In this document: positions 21,357-34,514 of the stretch, in pieces
Layout: each line of letters opens with the position of its first letter
Numbering within the stretch: the first letter of the stretch is position 1
From: Nannobrachium achirus
Taxonomy: Eukaryota > Chordata > Actinopteri > Myctophiformes > Myctophidae
Length of the DNA stretch: 64,000 bases
NCBI GenBank assembly: GCA_963921795.1
Contig: OY997654.1
Location: 1,922,367-1,986,366, forward strand
Direction of reading: 5' to 3'
Notes under the pieces: model-generated
Told to the model about the DNA's origin: nothing
Seen by the model: the letters and a program-made list of their open reading frames with translations, nothing else
Databases searched by the model: none
Position numbers and translations under genes: made by a program

Positions 21357-21699
21357 GTCTTGCCAGAATATTTTGTGTACACACATGTTATCTTGTACAA
21401 AATCTATATCAAAAACCTGCTATGAGATATAAGTATAATGCTTGTAAATTAGTCAATCTGTGAGAGTAGGTCAAGGTTGCTTTGAGAGAAAGCTTAAATG
21501 CTCGCCAGCGGTTTATGTGTTGGTCAGTTAAAAGCTATACAATTATGTGTTGTCATGCCTTTGTAAGATATCCCACCAAAATCTATGAAAAAAATACAAT
21601 AAATAAATAATGATAATAAATGATAATGACTTTCCATGTGGTAAAATGATTTTCTTGTCATGGAATTTTACTCGGGCCATTAAATATTGAGTCTTCAAA

Positions 21700-22059
21700 G
21701 TAAAAATGGCTTATGCTTGTCCTTGATGGTGCCATGATTTTTTCCCCCTCCAAAACATGATTATCTACTATTATGATTATACTAGGAGGAAGATGTTTTC
21801 CAAAAAAGTGTACAGAAAGAGTTAAAATTATGTTTTTATGTGGCCACACCCACCAGTTCATTGGTATGCGTGGTGGTGGGTGGTGACCCAGCTGAAGTTA
21901 GCCACACCCACGTATGTTGGGTGAATGGTAATTAGGGGAGGGGTTGATTCTATGATGTAATAAGTATGGGTGTTTTTGGAACGGCACGTTTGACCCCACA
22001 AGGTGGCAGCCTCCAGCAACCACACCAGGGGGTCTAATGAAGTACTGTCAACCTCCTAG
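21700..22059. repeat. Interspersed repeat shared with 57319-57746
   Basis: Shares CCAAAACATGATTATC, AGGAGGAAGAT, CCCAGCTGAAGTTAGCCACA and CACCAGGGGGTCTAATGAAG with the later copy. There the repeat has TTAA-flanked ends AGAGGTGGTGCCATG. The ends are lost here. Confidence 0.7.
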
Positions 22060-22076
22060 ACCCCCCCCCCCCCCCC

Positions 22077-22139
<63 letters not shown>
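22060..22139. repeat. C homopolymer
   Basis: About 80 bp of nearly pure C. Its true length is doubtful, and it abuts the truncated repeat on its right. Confidence 0.9.
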
Positions 22140-22504
22140 AGCGCGCGTTTTATTTATTTATTTGATAGCTGTTTGATTCTTGTGCCCGCCTGGCCATATG
22201 ATCCGCGCACATCGTCGGCTATGTGCGCGAACGTGCCCACGTGTTACCATAGCGCACAGCTGGCTGTTTCCAACGTTTTCTTATGTAAATACTGGCGGAT
22301 TCAGCAGGATACTGCCTGGCAACGGATTTGTCTATTCCAATGGATTTTTTTTTATTCGAAAGCTGTCATCTTGTCTACTGGTCTACTACATGAGTCACGC
22401 ACAGATCATGCACTATGCGTGCACGTGCCCACGTTAAAAGGTAAGGACAATTTGGCAGCTGCTTAGTACAGCTATGTTTAAAATGGCAGCAAAATTGTTA
22501 ATCA
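22140..22504 (+). mobile_element. Right part of the TTAA-inserted repeat seen at 6373-7024
   Basis: GTGCCCACGTTAAAAGGTAA and GGCAGCAAAATTG|TTAA match the first copy. The left half is replaced by the C run. Confidence 0.7.
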
Positions 22505-22770
22505 CTTTAGCTCTATTCTATACCTTGGCCATTTGAAAATAGCCGAACTACAAGCTCACAACGTGTCGCATCGCGATGTGTTTTGAGCTTGTAAATCTGC
22601 CATTTTCAAACCTTTTGTACTTTTACTTTTGGTACTTTTAGTTTTAGTACATTTTGATACCAATAGTTTCATACTTAAGTACATTTTGAATTCTGCACGT
22701 TTACTATTTCTACATTGCAGTATTGATACTTTTACTTAAGTGAAAAATGTGAGTACTTTATCCACCACTG
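22505..22770 (-). mobile_element. E-family hAT-like element, one end missing
   Basis: The right end TACTTTATCCACCACTG and repeated TACTTTTACTTTTGGTAC match the E family at 34515. The hairpin at 22532-22610 has outer bases TTTGAAAATAG/CATTTTCAAA and a degenerate GC stem. Confidence 0.75.
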
Positions 22771-22992
22771 CAGAATCCATTCATTTTGGATCCAAATAGA
22801 GATGACAATGACTTGAAGGTCAAAGTTGATGATAATGCAATCTCAAGTAAATAAGAAGTTACCTACCGTATCTGGGCTGTATTATTGATAACAAACTGAC
22901 AGGTGAAGAATGGCGTGATCAAGAAAGTCAATCAAAGAACAAGAGTTTTGGGGGCGGGATTTCCTCTTTTGTCAGCAAGAGTGCACTACGGC

Positions 22993-23060
22993 AGAGGTTT
23001 TCAAAGTGCTTGACGGGGCACCCTGGGGTGCCGTGACGGCAGTCCAGGGGTTCTCCAACA
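22993..23060 (+). mobile_element. O-family end fragment
   Basis: CAGAGGTTTTCAAAGTGCTT and GGGGCACCCTGGGGTGCCGT match the first 65 bp of the element at 1077. The sequence then diverges. Confidence 0.65.
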
Positions 23061-23810
23061 TCTCAATGTCACTAAAAACTAGAAAGGTGCAATTTCAGAA
23101 AATTGCAGGTGTAGTTGTCCCGGCGTGGGTTTGCGGCTGCCGATACATGAGGAATCAGCCGGGAGGCCATGAAACATGCCATATCATGATGTTGTTGGCG
23201 CTAAAACACGTCAATTGATGTCCAACGCTTGGCCGCAAAACAAGTCCCAGGATCTTTTTGTTTTAAATCCTTTAGCCTAATTTGTTTGACTAATAAAGTA
23301 CCGCTAGTCAGACCTCCAACGAGGACACAGTATTTTACTTTGCATACAAATTCAATTATTATAATAATTATTATTATTATTGTTGGAAAAGAGAGCGTAT
23401 ATTTAGCATTTATTCACCAGACCATCACCGTAATAAGGTCCAATAACTGTATCCAAAATGAATAACCATCTCTGTTCAATAAATGCACGTGCCAATTACC
23501 CCCCTCCCCCCTGTAAAATGCCCCTAAAGGAGCATTACAGTACCTTTTCTTTGCTCTATCTTTTCCCTCATTTAGTATTCCATATTCTATGAATCATGCA
23601 TTATGCATAGGATATGGCTAAATTTGATCAGATTTCGTGCCATTAGTGCACAATGCACAGATCGCTAAATAAGTACTTCCAGGTCATTCATAAAATGTAT
23701 ATCCACCTGTTTCCACAAGACGTTACTGTAGCATTATCTGCGGGACATTACGGTTAACAGCAGACATACAAGCTCACGTCGCGTCGCAGATGTAGGCTAC
23801 AGGGCCATTT
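23061..23810. other. No gene seen; degenerate hairpin half at 23758-23790
   Basis: A left half of a hairpin module (ACATACAAGCTCACGTCGCG) precedes the C element. A (TAA/TTA)n patch lies at 23355-23382. Confidence 0.4.
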
Positions 23811-24220
23811 GTCCAGGGGGGTCCCCAAATTATTTTGGGTGGGGGTCCCCAGATGATTAACTTAATGTGCAACATTGTTTTCTCTCTCAACAGTAAACAA
23901 ACCAACATAAACTTTAAGTGTATAGAGGTTATCTGCACATTTCTAAAGTGACAATTTAAGGACTTTTTAATACCTCTAAAATGACAAATTAAACATTGGC
24001 CAAATTGTCAAATATTAGAGGCAGAAATTGTGAAAATAGCAGATCTACATGCTCACAACGCCTCGCAACGCGAGGCGTTGTGAGCATGTAGATCGGCTAT
24101 TTTCACAATACAACCGTGTTATACAAAATGTAAAGCCTCAACTCTTAGTGCTCGTAGGGTGGAGGGTCCCCAGTAAAAATATGATTATTTTAGGGGTCAC
24201 GGCCTGAAAAGGTTGTTACA
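23811..24220 (+). mobile_element. C-family hAT-like element
   Basis: Left GTCCAGGGGGGTCCCC and right GTCACGGCCTGAAAAGGTTG. The hairpin at 24027-24109 is nearly perfect with outer bases ATTGTGAAAATAG/CTATTTTCACAAT and ACATGC in place of ACAAGC. The flank CAAATATTAGAGGCAGAAAT is shared with the H family. Confidence 0.75.
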
Positions 24221-24732
24221 CCCACACAAATGGAATCTCCGTAGCTGGGGACCGTTCTTTTAATACATCCATGGCGGGTGTTAAATTCTGTTCTTTTTCT
24301 CAAACAAGACAACAGAATTTCTCCCCAATAGGTTAATTAATTTATTAAGTCCTTGGCACATAAATTCACAAATACTTTCCACCCGGCCAACCACAATACG
24401 AGTCATGCTACAACGCTCCTAAACATTCCTATCATTACAATTGGAAGAGCAGTAGGCTACTGCAGCTAAAACTGACATTTCCATTTTATTTGAGCTGCTT
24501 ACAGTACTTTATTCTGCATGGAATGATTAATACGTTTTCAGATGTTGTTAAATGTTACGTTTTGTTTGAAAAGGTCTAAAAAGGCAATTCGTTTAACAAC
24601 GTCACGACAGAGCTTGCCGTCGAGGCAGAAAGTCTTTCAGCATTGGATGTATATAATCATTGCTATCCAAATAATGTTTTCTACAATTAAAATGATGAAG
24701 AGTTAATAGTAATGTTATTGTATAAAGTACAA
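24221..24732. other. No gene seen
   Basis: AT-rich. No recognised repeat or exon. Confidence 0.4.
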
Positions 24733-25569
24733 GGGCATTCACGGATAGTGAATTTTAGTATTCAAATTCGAATACCTCAAAGTTTTCGAATAGTTGTATA
24801 TTCGTCAGGAAATATATACTGTATATATTTTTTCATTTAGTAAAGACAAACAATTTTCGGTCTAGTAGTGACAGTTGCATTAGCTAGCTCTTCCTCCATC
24901 ATGACATGGAGTTTGCTGGCTGGCCGCTGTTTTTCCCACTGGTAATTAGTTCTGTCTGGCCCCCACCAACCCCAGTAATAATGGTGGTATAAGAGCAGCA
25001 ACAACAGTATATCGTCTTTGTCGGGTGGAAAGCTTGTATCTCCAAATTTGTACGTTCTTTTGCAAATCATACAAGGCCATCGCACAAAAGTAGTGAAAAC
25101 AGCAGATCTACAAGCACACAACGCCTCGCGGTGCGAGGCGTTGTGTGCTTGTAGATCAGCTGTTTTCACTAGTTTAAATCATTTTTTAAAATGACAAATG
25201 CAAAACGAACGGTTTTGGACGTAGAAGATTTTCACCCGACAACGACGATATCTGAACTGTCGCTGGAGTAGCGGGAACGCCACTGTCGCCCCCTGCAATG
25301 TTGTGGCCCTCGGCTTGGTACCCTAGACATAATTCGGCCCTTGGGGAAAACTAATTGGGGAACCCTGGACTAGAGAATTAACAAATTCATCCACCAGGGG
25401 CATTGACAACTCTTCCTATTTAGCTAAGCTGTATAAACCATGAAGAAATAATATTTCTTATAAAAAAAGAGAGAAAAAAAATAGAAATAACCGAATATTT
25501 GACTTCGGTGAACAACTTTGAATAGTGACTTTGATATTCGAATATTCGAATATTCGGTGAATGCCCTAT
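24733..25569 (+). mobile_element. H-family hAT-like element with a nested A MITE
   Basis: Ends AGGGCATTCACGG and GGTGAATGCCCTA with TTCGAATA-rich subterminal arms. An A MITE (minus) at 25011-25250 has a complete hairpin at 25092-25170. The middle also contains other insertions (25250-25400, including GGGGAACCCTGGAC). Confidence 0.7.
25011..25250 (-). mobile_element. A-family MITE nested in H
   Basis: ATCGTCTTTGTCGGGTGG on the left and CACCCGACAACGACGA on the right, with TA next to both ends. The hairpin has the full CAACGCCTCGCGGTGCGAGG stem. Confidence 0.85.
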
Positions 25570-26303
25570 ACAGTATGTAATGACATTTCCTTTTAGAAAA
25601 ATTGTATTTCATAAAATTGGTATCATGCAGAAATCACGGTATTGGTATGTTTGAATGCTACCCAGACCCAGATGAGATTATAACAAGCCCAAGTCCCAGT
25701 TATCCATTTCAATTCCAAATTCATTTTTAAGAGTGACAGCTCTGATTTAGACATGACATTTGAGCTTTACTACAAAGATACACAGTCTTTTTGGTCACAC
25801 TGGCTGTGAAAAGTTTGCCTGTCTTTGTACCCATCCCTCAACACATCCACCTAACACCTATCCATCCGTCCATTACAGCCTTGATGCCTCAAAGTCTGCA
25901 CTACCTTCCTTCCCCGTCGCCCTGGGCTATGTACCTTACCGGAGGCCCTTTTGGCTTAAAGCTTCTGCCACAGTTCTCTTTTTGAATACATACAAGCCCT
26001 CAGAGAACCAACCTCTGGCATACCAGTGCAGAGGTTGATGTTCGTGACAATAGGACATGACAGGATCTGTCGGCTATATGACTCCTAACTTGTGCGACAC
26101 AAAGAGGCATGTCTTGTACCTTGTAAGAAGCCAGTGGTTTACTGGACTGTGTCACCTCGCTGTATCTTTAACATTATGCTTATAAGTCCTTCTCCATTTC
26201 CTTAAGACAATCGCCCACGCCCTGGCCCCTTAGACTTCTGTGGTAATTGGCTAATCATGAGAGGATGATTATGCCAAGGATATCTGCGCTGTCAAAACAC
26301 ACA
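25570..26303. other. No gene seen
   Basis: Overlapping short + frames at 25760-26038 have no domain or splice support. Confidence 0.4.
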
Positions 26304-26568
26304 TGTCGTCGTTGTCGGGTGGAAACCTCGTATCTCCAAGTTTCAAATTTGTACATTTTTTCGCAAAGTAAAGCCCTGCTTCATCATACAAGGCCGTCGC
26401 ACAAAAGCGGTGAAAACAGCCGATCTACAAGCACTCAACGCCTCGCGACGCGAGGCGTTGTGTGCTTGTAGATCGGCTGTTTTCACTAGTTTAAATCTTT
26501 TCTAAAATGATGAATGCTAAACGAACGGTTTTGGACATACAAGGTTTCCACCCGAACAAACGACGATA
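26304..26568 (-). mobile_element. A-family MITE
   Basis: GTCGTCGTTGTCGGGTGG on the left, CACCCGAACAAACGACGA on the right. The hairpin at 26410-26486 is complete with both inner positions as C·G (CCGATC/GATCGG). Confidence 0.85.
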
Positions 26569-26672
26569 TCCAACTATACACATTTCCAGTAATTACGACA
26601 TGTTCTCAGTGGAAATGCGCTAACGAGAACTTGGTGATCTTAAGTTTCTTGTCATACTCAATCAACCTCCCC

Positions 26673-28056
<1,384 letters not shown>

Positions 28057-28090
<34 letters not shown>

Positions 28091-28092
28091 TG

Positions 28093-28134
<42 letters not shown>

Positions 28135-28136
28135 CA
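28057..28136. repeat. (TG)n microsatellite
   Basis: 80 bp of TG, ending GCGCGCACACG. Confidence 0.96.
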
Positions 28137-28339
28137 CACGTGCGTATACTATACAGAATACAAATGGTAAGGAAAAAGTTGATGTGATGTATTGTGTACA
28201 GTATAGAACTGAACAGAATATTATGATGCTTTCTGTATGACAGCTGAATCAATAAACCCTATATGGCTTTAAAAAGAAAAGAAAAAGAAAAAGTAGCAGA
28301 TCCACGAGCTCAAAACGTGTCGCTTTGCACTGCATTTTG

Positions 28340-28892
28340 AAAACCTTTTTGTCTCAGGGCACCCCATAAATATTTTTTAATCCGAGGCACCCCTACGTTA
28401 TAATTTACACTCCCAGCACCTTATATTTATAGCATATCATCGTTGTCGGGTGGAAACCTTGTATGTCCAAAACCGTTCGTTGTGTATTTATCATCTATAA
28501 AATGTACTAACCTATTGAAAACAGCAGATCTACAAGCACAGAGGCGTTGTGTGCTTGTAGATCGGCTGTTTTCACCAGTCTTGTATGATGAAGCGGGGCT
28601 TTGCTTTACCAAAAGACGTACACATTTGAAACACATTTGAAACTTGGAGATACGAGGTTTCTGCCCGACAGTGACGATATTTTAGTGATTATGTTGCGAG
28701 GAAAACGTTGAGATAATAGCCATTTTGGTTAGAACTGACTGAAAATAACTTTGTACTTCAAGTTTAAAATGATACTCAATATTTTTTCAAGTGTCCAAAT
28801 GAATCCCAAATATTATCTAATTATCTCGCGGCACCTCTGGACTGCCGTCGCGGCACCCCAGGGTGCCCCGTCACCCACTTTGAAAACCCCTG
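28340..28892 (-). mobile_element. O-family element with nested A MITE
   Basis: The right end CTTTGAAAACCCCTG is intact and the left end is eroded. A MITE (+) at 28437-28678, hairpin at 28515-28574 with deleted left inner stem. Same arrangement as 1077-1648. A degenerate hairpin (AGCAGATCCACGAGCTC) lies just outside at 28291-28330. Confidence 0.8.
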
Positions 28893-29059
28893 ATATAGTT
28901 GGCACTGGATGAAAAAATGGGTTACAAATGTGTTAAAAATGTTAAAGAAACACTAACAAAAAACACTAAAAGTTAAAATGGACTTAAGAGGTTTCTACCT
29001 GACAGCAACGAAATGCCTTCCAAATCCTGAGTGTTTTTGGAAAAAGCTTGTGTTGCTAT

Positions 29060-29746
29060 TAGTGCTGTTCAACGATTAAATATTTTAATCGCGATTAATC
29101 GCATGATTTATCTAGTTAATCACGCGATTAATCCCAAATAAGTCATCAGCTTTTATCAGTTCATAATGTAACTTAGAGGGATATCTTTCAAGTCTTTCGT
29201 GGCCCTATTAACTTGGGAGTGGAAAAATATGCTGGCTTTATGCGAAAATATGTTAATCTTATATTATTCAAAATCAATTTAAAACCCAAATAAATCATGA
29301 TGGTATTGCATTAAACAGACTGCAGCTGATGGGTACAAGGTTCTGCTTAATTGACTTAATCTGATTACTGTTGTGTCCACCTTTATGCTTTAATTATATT
29401 TTATATCAAGAGGCTACCTTGTAGCCAAAATAGCCAATATTGTAGCCAATGTTTGACCATTTTAGTTAATTACTTGTGAGACAATTAGAGATTTTAATAA
29501 CATAATTAAATTGTCACTTTATAAATGTGCAGATACCCTGTATATGTATGTTAGTTTGTTTACAGTTGAGTGAGAAAACATCTCTGGAGACCTCCCCAAA
29601 TAATAGTTGAGATAATAATGTTGAGAAACAGTGTCCAAAAGCCAAATGGCTATAATATATGTGATTAATTGCGATTAAAATAAGTAATTGCGATTAACAT
29701 AATGATGAGTTAATCGCGATTCATTTAGTTAACTCGCACAGCACTA
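29060..29746. mobile_element. hAT-like element TAGTGCTGTTCAACG, no hairpin module
   Basis: Ends TAGTGCTGTTCAACG and CGCACAGCACTA with ATTAATCGCGATTAA-type subterminal repeats. An exact 8-bp TSD, GTTGCTAT, lies at 29052-29059 and 29747-29754. No transposase frame. Confidence 0.88.
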
Positions 29747-29753
29747 GTTGCTA

Positions 29754-29754
<1 letters not shown>

Positions 29755-29800
<46 letters not shown>

Positions 29801-29802
29801 AT
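29755..29802. repeat. (ATCT)n microsatellite
   Basis: Twelve or so tetranucleotide units directly beside the previous element's TSD. Confidence 0.95.
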
Positions 29803-30189
29803 TTATATTATACAGTATATACAACGCTAAAATCTTGACTGACACAGGTGCTTTGCCGGTTTAAATGGGTTGATAGCATGACAGTGATATTAACAGCCGG
29901 TGTAAGGTCCAGATACCATCATAATTGAGCATTTATGGGAGCTCATGCAACCATGTCAACAGTGACAACATTCCCATCACCATTATGAATGTAGAGGGCC
30001 CTGGTCATTAACACACCTTGGTAATTGGCAGCAATTAACATTGACCTTGCCCTAAACAGTACGAGCAGACTTGAACCATGTTCCTCTAGCATTACACGAC
30101 CATTGTAACTGAAAAAGACTTTACACGAGAGATAGATTTTACAGTCATCATACCGTGTAACCACAGGATAGAAAGACAATAAAGATATT
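29803..30189. other. No gene seen
   Basis: A 78-codon minus frame (29943-30179) has no recognisable domain or splice support. Confidence 0.4.
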
Positions 30190-30197
30190 ATTTAGAC

Positions 30198-30585
30198 CAG
30201 TGTTTCTCAACCACTGCGCCTGGGGACCTTTAGTGTGCCCCTGAGAATTGTCAAGTGTGCCCCTTGAAACTGCTTGAAAGCCAGTATTGTATTTATCATT
30301 TTAAAAATGATTTAAACTAGTGAAAACAGCCGATCTACAAGCACACAACGCCGGTGCGAGGCGTTGTGTGCTTGTAGATCTGCTGTTTTCACTACTGTTG
30401 TGCGACAGCCTTGTATGATGAAGCAGGGCTTTACTTTGCGAAGCAACGTACAAATTTGAAACTTGGAAATACAAGGTTTCTTCCCGACAGTGACGATATT
30501 TACACCCCCGTATTATGTTGGTGTGCCCATGGATTCTTGGGACATGAAAAGTGTGCCCATGCCGAAAAAATGTTGAGAAACACTA
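30198..30585 (+). mobile_element. R-family hAT-like element with embedded A core
   Basis: Ends CAGTGTTTCTCAACC and TGTTGAGAAACACTA. Flanks ATTTAGAC (30190-30197) and ATTTTGAC (30586-30593) match at 7 of 8. It carries the same A fragment at the same position as 20582-20969. Hairpin at 30320-30393 with a shortened left GC stem. Confidence 0.88.
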
Positions 30586-30593
30586 ATTTTGAC

Positions 30594-31281
30594 CCAGAGC
30601 ATGGAAATGTATTATTTTCTTTTTCAAGTCACACTGCAGTGTAAACAGTAACCATTCCTTCTAATACCTCCCTCTGCTAAATGAATACAAAACACCTCCA
30701 GTTGTTGATTTGTCCGATATTTCAAAAGAGGATAGAGGCACATTAAAACATACATCTTCATTAAGCCCCGTCGCACCAAGGAGGAACATCAGAGGAACTG
30801 CTAAGACGTTAATATGGAACGTGCGATAGCTGAGCTCTGCCTCTGGCCTCCTGTGGCGAGTTCATTCTCTCTGCAAATCTGAAAAGGTACGATCAGAAGA
30901 GCACACATTGTTCCTGACAGCCCTGTCCAAGTTCACCGTGCATGCACGCTTCTGCAGGTGAGGCAGCAAGTCCCTGATGCCGTTTCTCCATGGCATATAT
31001 CGTCGTTGTCGGGTGGAAAACTTGTATGTCTTGTATGTCCAAGAACTAGTTTCTTCTTCTTTGAGCTGTTTTTTTTATTTTATTTTTCGCACTGATTTTT
31101 GACATTGCACTATTAGGTTGTGTTAGTCGTTTCTGAGTATTTTGCTTTGTTTAACAATGACAGTGAGATACTTGTTGCACTAACTAGCATTTACTGCTAG
31201 GGTCTCTTTGGACTCTGGATCTCTGTGGACACTGTACTATTTTGATAGTTGTGCCCTATAAGACACTTTATGTATATATAT
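30594..31281. other. No gene seen; A-family left-end fragment at 30998-31042
   Basis: TATCGTCGTTGTCGGGTGG followed by an internal duplication of CTTGTATGTC, then unrelated sequence. The rest is unremarkable. Confidence 0.45.
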
Positions 31282-31668
31282 TAGGGCTGTCAAATGATTA
31301 AAAATTTTAATCAGATTAATCACAGCTCAAAAATTAATTAATCATGATTAATCATGAATCGAACTATGTCCAAAATATGCCATTTCTTTATGTATATTGT
31401 TGCGATAATGGCAAGCTAAAGGCAAAGATACATTTAATCATACAATATGTAGGCCTATATATATATGTTTATTATTGTTATTATTATTACTATTTATGCA
31501 TTTTTTTACCTTACCATTTATTGTGTAGCAATAGCAAATATTGATACAATAGGCCTATGACTACGTCTAAAACACTGGCTTACACATGACTTTTCAGGCT
31601 GTGACCCCCCAAAATAATCATATTTGAACTGGGGACCCCCCCCCCCCCCCCACACACACACGCACGCA

Positions 31669-31734
<66 letters not shown>

Positions 31735-32704
31735 GACGAGCACTTGGAATTGTAGGAGTTGGCATTACATTAGTTTTGACTGTTTGCTTGTGAAAATAGC
31801 AGATTACATGCTTGTGAGCATGTAGACCCACAAGCATGTAGATCTGCTATTTTCACAATTTCTGCATCTAATAGTTGATAATTTGACTAATGTTTGACCA
31901 GAGGTATGGTATAGGCCTAGTAAAAAGCCCTTAATTTGTCAGTTTAGAAATGTGCAGATGCCACACTTATACTGTATGTTGGTCTGTTTATTGATGAGTT
32001 AGAAAACAATGTTAACATTAAGCTTAACATCTGGGGACCCCCCAAAATAAAATTGGGGATCTCCCTAGGGTTCCCAACCCACAGGTTGAGAACCACTGCA
32101 ATACAACACGGAATTATTTGACATCTAGGTTACAGATAAAACAGCTGACACACGTCACGTGCAAAAGACAGAGAAAACAAGCGTTTGTAACAGCTGCCAT
32201 TAATGTTGTGCTGTTGATTGCCTGTATAATCTATCTGGGTCAAATGCGCATTGTCAAGGCGATCGTTAAGCTAATGTCATGCCTGGCAGTGCCGTGCGTC
32301 TTTCATCTGATCCAAGTAAGTTTGGAGCACCCAGGCCAGCACCCTAACACAACATTGCGGATTTTAGGAACAGAGGTAGAAGTAGGCTAGACTATATATT
32401 TTTTAGATGTATTGTATGATGATCAGGTATTATTCCAGTGAATGATCTAAATGACTAAATCCTGTTTCACTTTGAAACCGCAGCTCTGAGCTCTCCTCCG
32501 TCTCTCCCTCGCTGCTGCAGAGTCAGACATGCTCGTGTGTAGAAAGGGGAGGGGGGGTGGAGGAGGAGCAGTGGCAGCGCTATAGGCTACAGTAAGGCAG
32601 TGTTCCACCGCCTGTCATTCTGCTTTTGGATTAATTGCGTTAAATATTTTAACGCAATTAATGAAAAAAAATTATTACCGCAGTTAACGCGATAATTTTG
32701 ACAC

Positions 32705-32706
<2 letters not shown>
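31282..32706. mobile_element. hAT-like element TAGGGCTGTCAAA with nested C element
   Basis: The left end TAGGGCTGTCAAATG and the right end TTTTGACACCTA enclose ATTAATC/GTTAACG-rich arms. Flanks are TA-rich, so the TSD is uninformative (6 of 8). A frame at 32118-32390 within it has no transposase motif. Confidence 0.7.
31578..32098 (-). mobile_element. C-family hAT-like element
   Basis: The right end is GGTTGAGAACCACTG. The hairpin at 31790-31858 carries three arm copies (GCTTGTGAGCATGTAGACCCAC between AGATTACATGC and GCATGTAGATC). A C run and a (CA)/(CGCA)n microsatellite sit at 31630-31731. Confidence 0.75.

Positions 32707-32707
<1 letters not shown>

Positions 32708-32753
<46 letters not shown>
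32708..32753. repeat. (TA)n microsatellite
   Basis: Pure TA, 46 bp. Confidence 0.95.
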
Positions 32754-32756
<3 letters not shown>

Positions 32757-32951
32757 TATATTATTCGCCCCCCTCTCTTGATGCACCTTCTCTTTACTGT
32801 TACAGTACTGTTCTTGTTTCTTTCTTACTTTTTCTTACTTCTCTGTAACTATACTTACTTCTCTGTAAATAACTGTATACTGCTGTGCTACCACTGGGCA
32901 ACTGAGTTTCCCCCTTGGGATAATAAATGTATCTATAAAGGTATCTATCTA

Positions 32952-33178
32952 ACGTTCGTTTTGTATTTATCGTTTCAAAAATGAACTAAACTAGTGAAAA
33001 CAGCAGATCTACAAGCACAAAACGCCTTGTGTGCTTGTAGATCTGCTGTTTTCACTACTTTCCTGCAACGGCCTTGTATGATGAAGCAGTGCTTTACTTT
33101 GCAAAAAAAAAAAAAAAAAAAAAAACGTACAAATTTGAAACTTGGAGATACAAGGTTTCTGCCCGACAACGACGATAT
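32952..33178 (+). mobile_element. A-family MITE, left terminus missing
   Basis: From AACGTTCGTTTTGTATTTAT to GCCCGACAACGACGA|TA. Hairpin at 32994-33056 has a short inner stem (AACGCC only on one side). Confidence 0.8.
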
Positions 33179-33684
33179 GTTTTTTATTTTATTTTTACAG
33201 ATTCCCACCAATAGCACAGAGCCTTTCCCCCACGCTTTGATATCGGCGAGATCAAACATAAAACAACACTGGTGACATTTACCGCAGTGTGGTGTTTGTG
33301 TTTTGAATGTGCAATCACTATTCATGGGGAAGCTCGATGTGGCCATTTTGTTTCGTTTGAACATGATGGCCTAACTGATAAGGTTTGTGATGTCAGACAT
33401 ACCAGGCAAAACACTGCAAGGGATGTCATGCCGTCAGCCTACAATGCATGCAGTCTGATTATTTGCTCTCTATATCGTCCGTCCGTCCGTCCGTCCGTCC
33501 GTCCGTCCGTCCGTCCGTCCGTCCATCTCATCTCTCAACCTATAGTCCGGGGTGTTTTGGGCAGTATTTTGATGGAATCGTGCACTTTATGATAAAAACA
33601 TGAAATTTGGCACACAGTTAACATGCCATATGGAACATGTTTGGCTATAGGGACATCACAGATTTGTCTTGGGAAACTTGTGGG
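33179..33684. other. No gene seen; (GTCC)n at 33477-33523
   Basis: The GTCC microsatellite followed by TTTTGGGCAGTATTTTGATG may belong to a decayed non-LTR tail. A 106-codon + frame runs through the repeat. Confidence 0.4.
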
Positions 33685-33890
33685 AGCCAAAGCAAAAAAT
33701 AAATATGCTTTAAGTAGCATGTGAGGGGTCAAACTAGGGTTTCTGAATCCAAAGCAAGCATTTGTTTTGCATGAAAAACATTCCTTGGGCTAAAAACGGC
33801 CCCCATAAAACTATGGCTTCTGTTTTTTGTCTTGTAAAATATCAGATATACAAATGTGATGCCTCGCGACCTTGCAGATCTGCCACTGTT
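33685..33890 (+). repeat. Half of a P palindrome plus a decayed hairpin
   Basis: ATGCTTTAAGTAGCATGTGA, GAGGGGTCAAACTAGGG and ACATTCCTTGGGCTAAAAAC match the inner P arm. The second arm is absent. 33838-33888 is a degenerate hairpin module (ATCAGATATACAAATG ... CTTGCAGATCTGCC). Confidence 0.6.
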
Positions 33891-34412
33891 GCCATGCAAC
33901 ACTGTCGTATGATGAAGCATAATCACCACAGCAGGGTTCATTCTGAGCCAACCTTTACTTTCAAGAGCATCTTTGGAACAATGACAGTGACAAGTCAAAT
34001 AAAGAAACTCCAGGGAAAATCAATATTGCAATTATGTGTGCAGATAATGGACACAAGGTGTTATTTAAAGTGACGAAAAAGGGGAGCTGACATAAAACCA
34101 ATTCGAATTCTGCAATCATTTCAGTTTCTCACATCTGAAAGTTTTTCTTTTTCTTTTTTGCATGGATTTAATCTCACTCGTTCATTTCTTTCTTGCCTCT
34201 CCTCTATCCAATTGGCATATATATCTAATTGTTCCCGTGTTCCTTATGTTTGCATACTCTCATCAACGTAAACTCGATTAGCTACGATTGTTTTATCAGG
34301 AACACAAACCTCGACAAAACAAGCAGCAATTAAAGTCAAGAGATTACCTAATTGGGATCTCAAGCATTTGAAAGCGTTTGCTTCTGCATGATGGACTAAA
34401 ACAGCCGTTTTT
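33891..34412. other. No gene seen
   Basis: AT-rich. No recognised feature. Confidence 0.4.
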
Positions 34413-34510
34413 GCGTGCGTGCACTCGCACGCACGCACGCGCGCACGCACGCACGCGCGCACGCACGCACGCGCGCACGCACGCACGCATGCACGCACGC
34501 ACGCACGCAC
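34413..34510. repeat. (CGCA)n/(CG)n microsatellite
   Basis: GCACGCACGCGCGCACGC-type units, highly CpG-rich. Cys/Arg/Ala frames here are artefacts. Confidence 0.93.
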
Positions 34511-34514
34511 ACAC

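Noticed and set aside
22060-22139. The 80-bp C run as a biological structure (i-motif/G4)
   Set aside because: The length of such runs is unreliable in draft assemblies. It may be real but cannot be judged here.
32118-32390. 90-codon frame with a hydrophobic stretch
   Set aside because: It sits inside a hAT-like element, has no family resemblance and no splice or start support.
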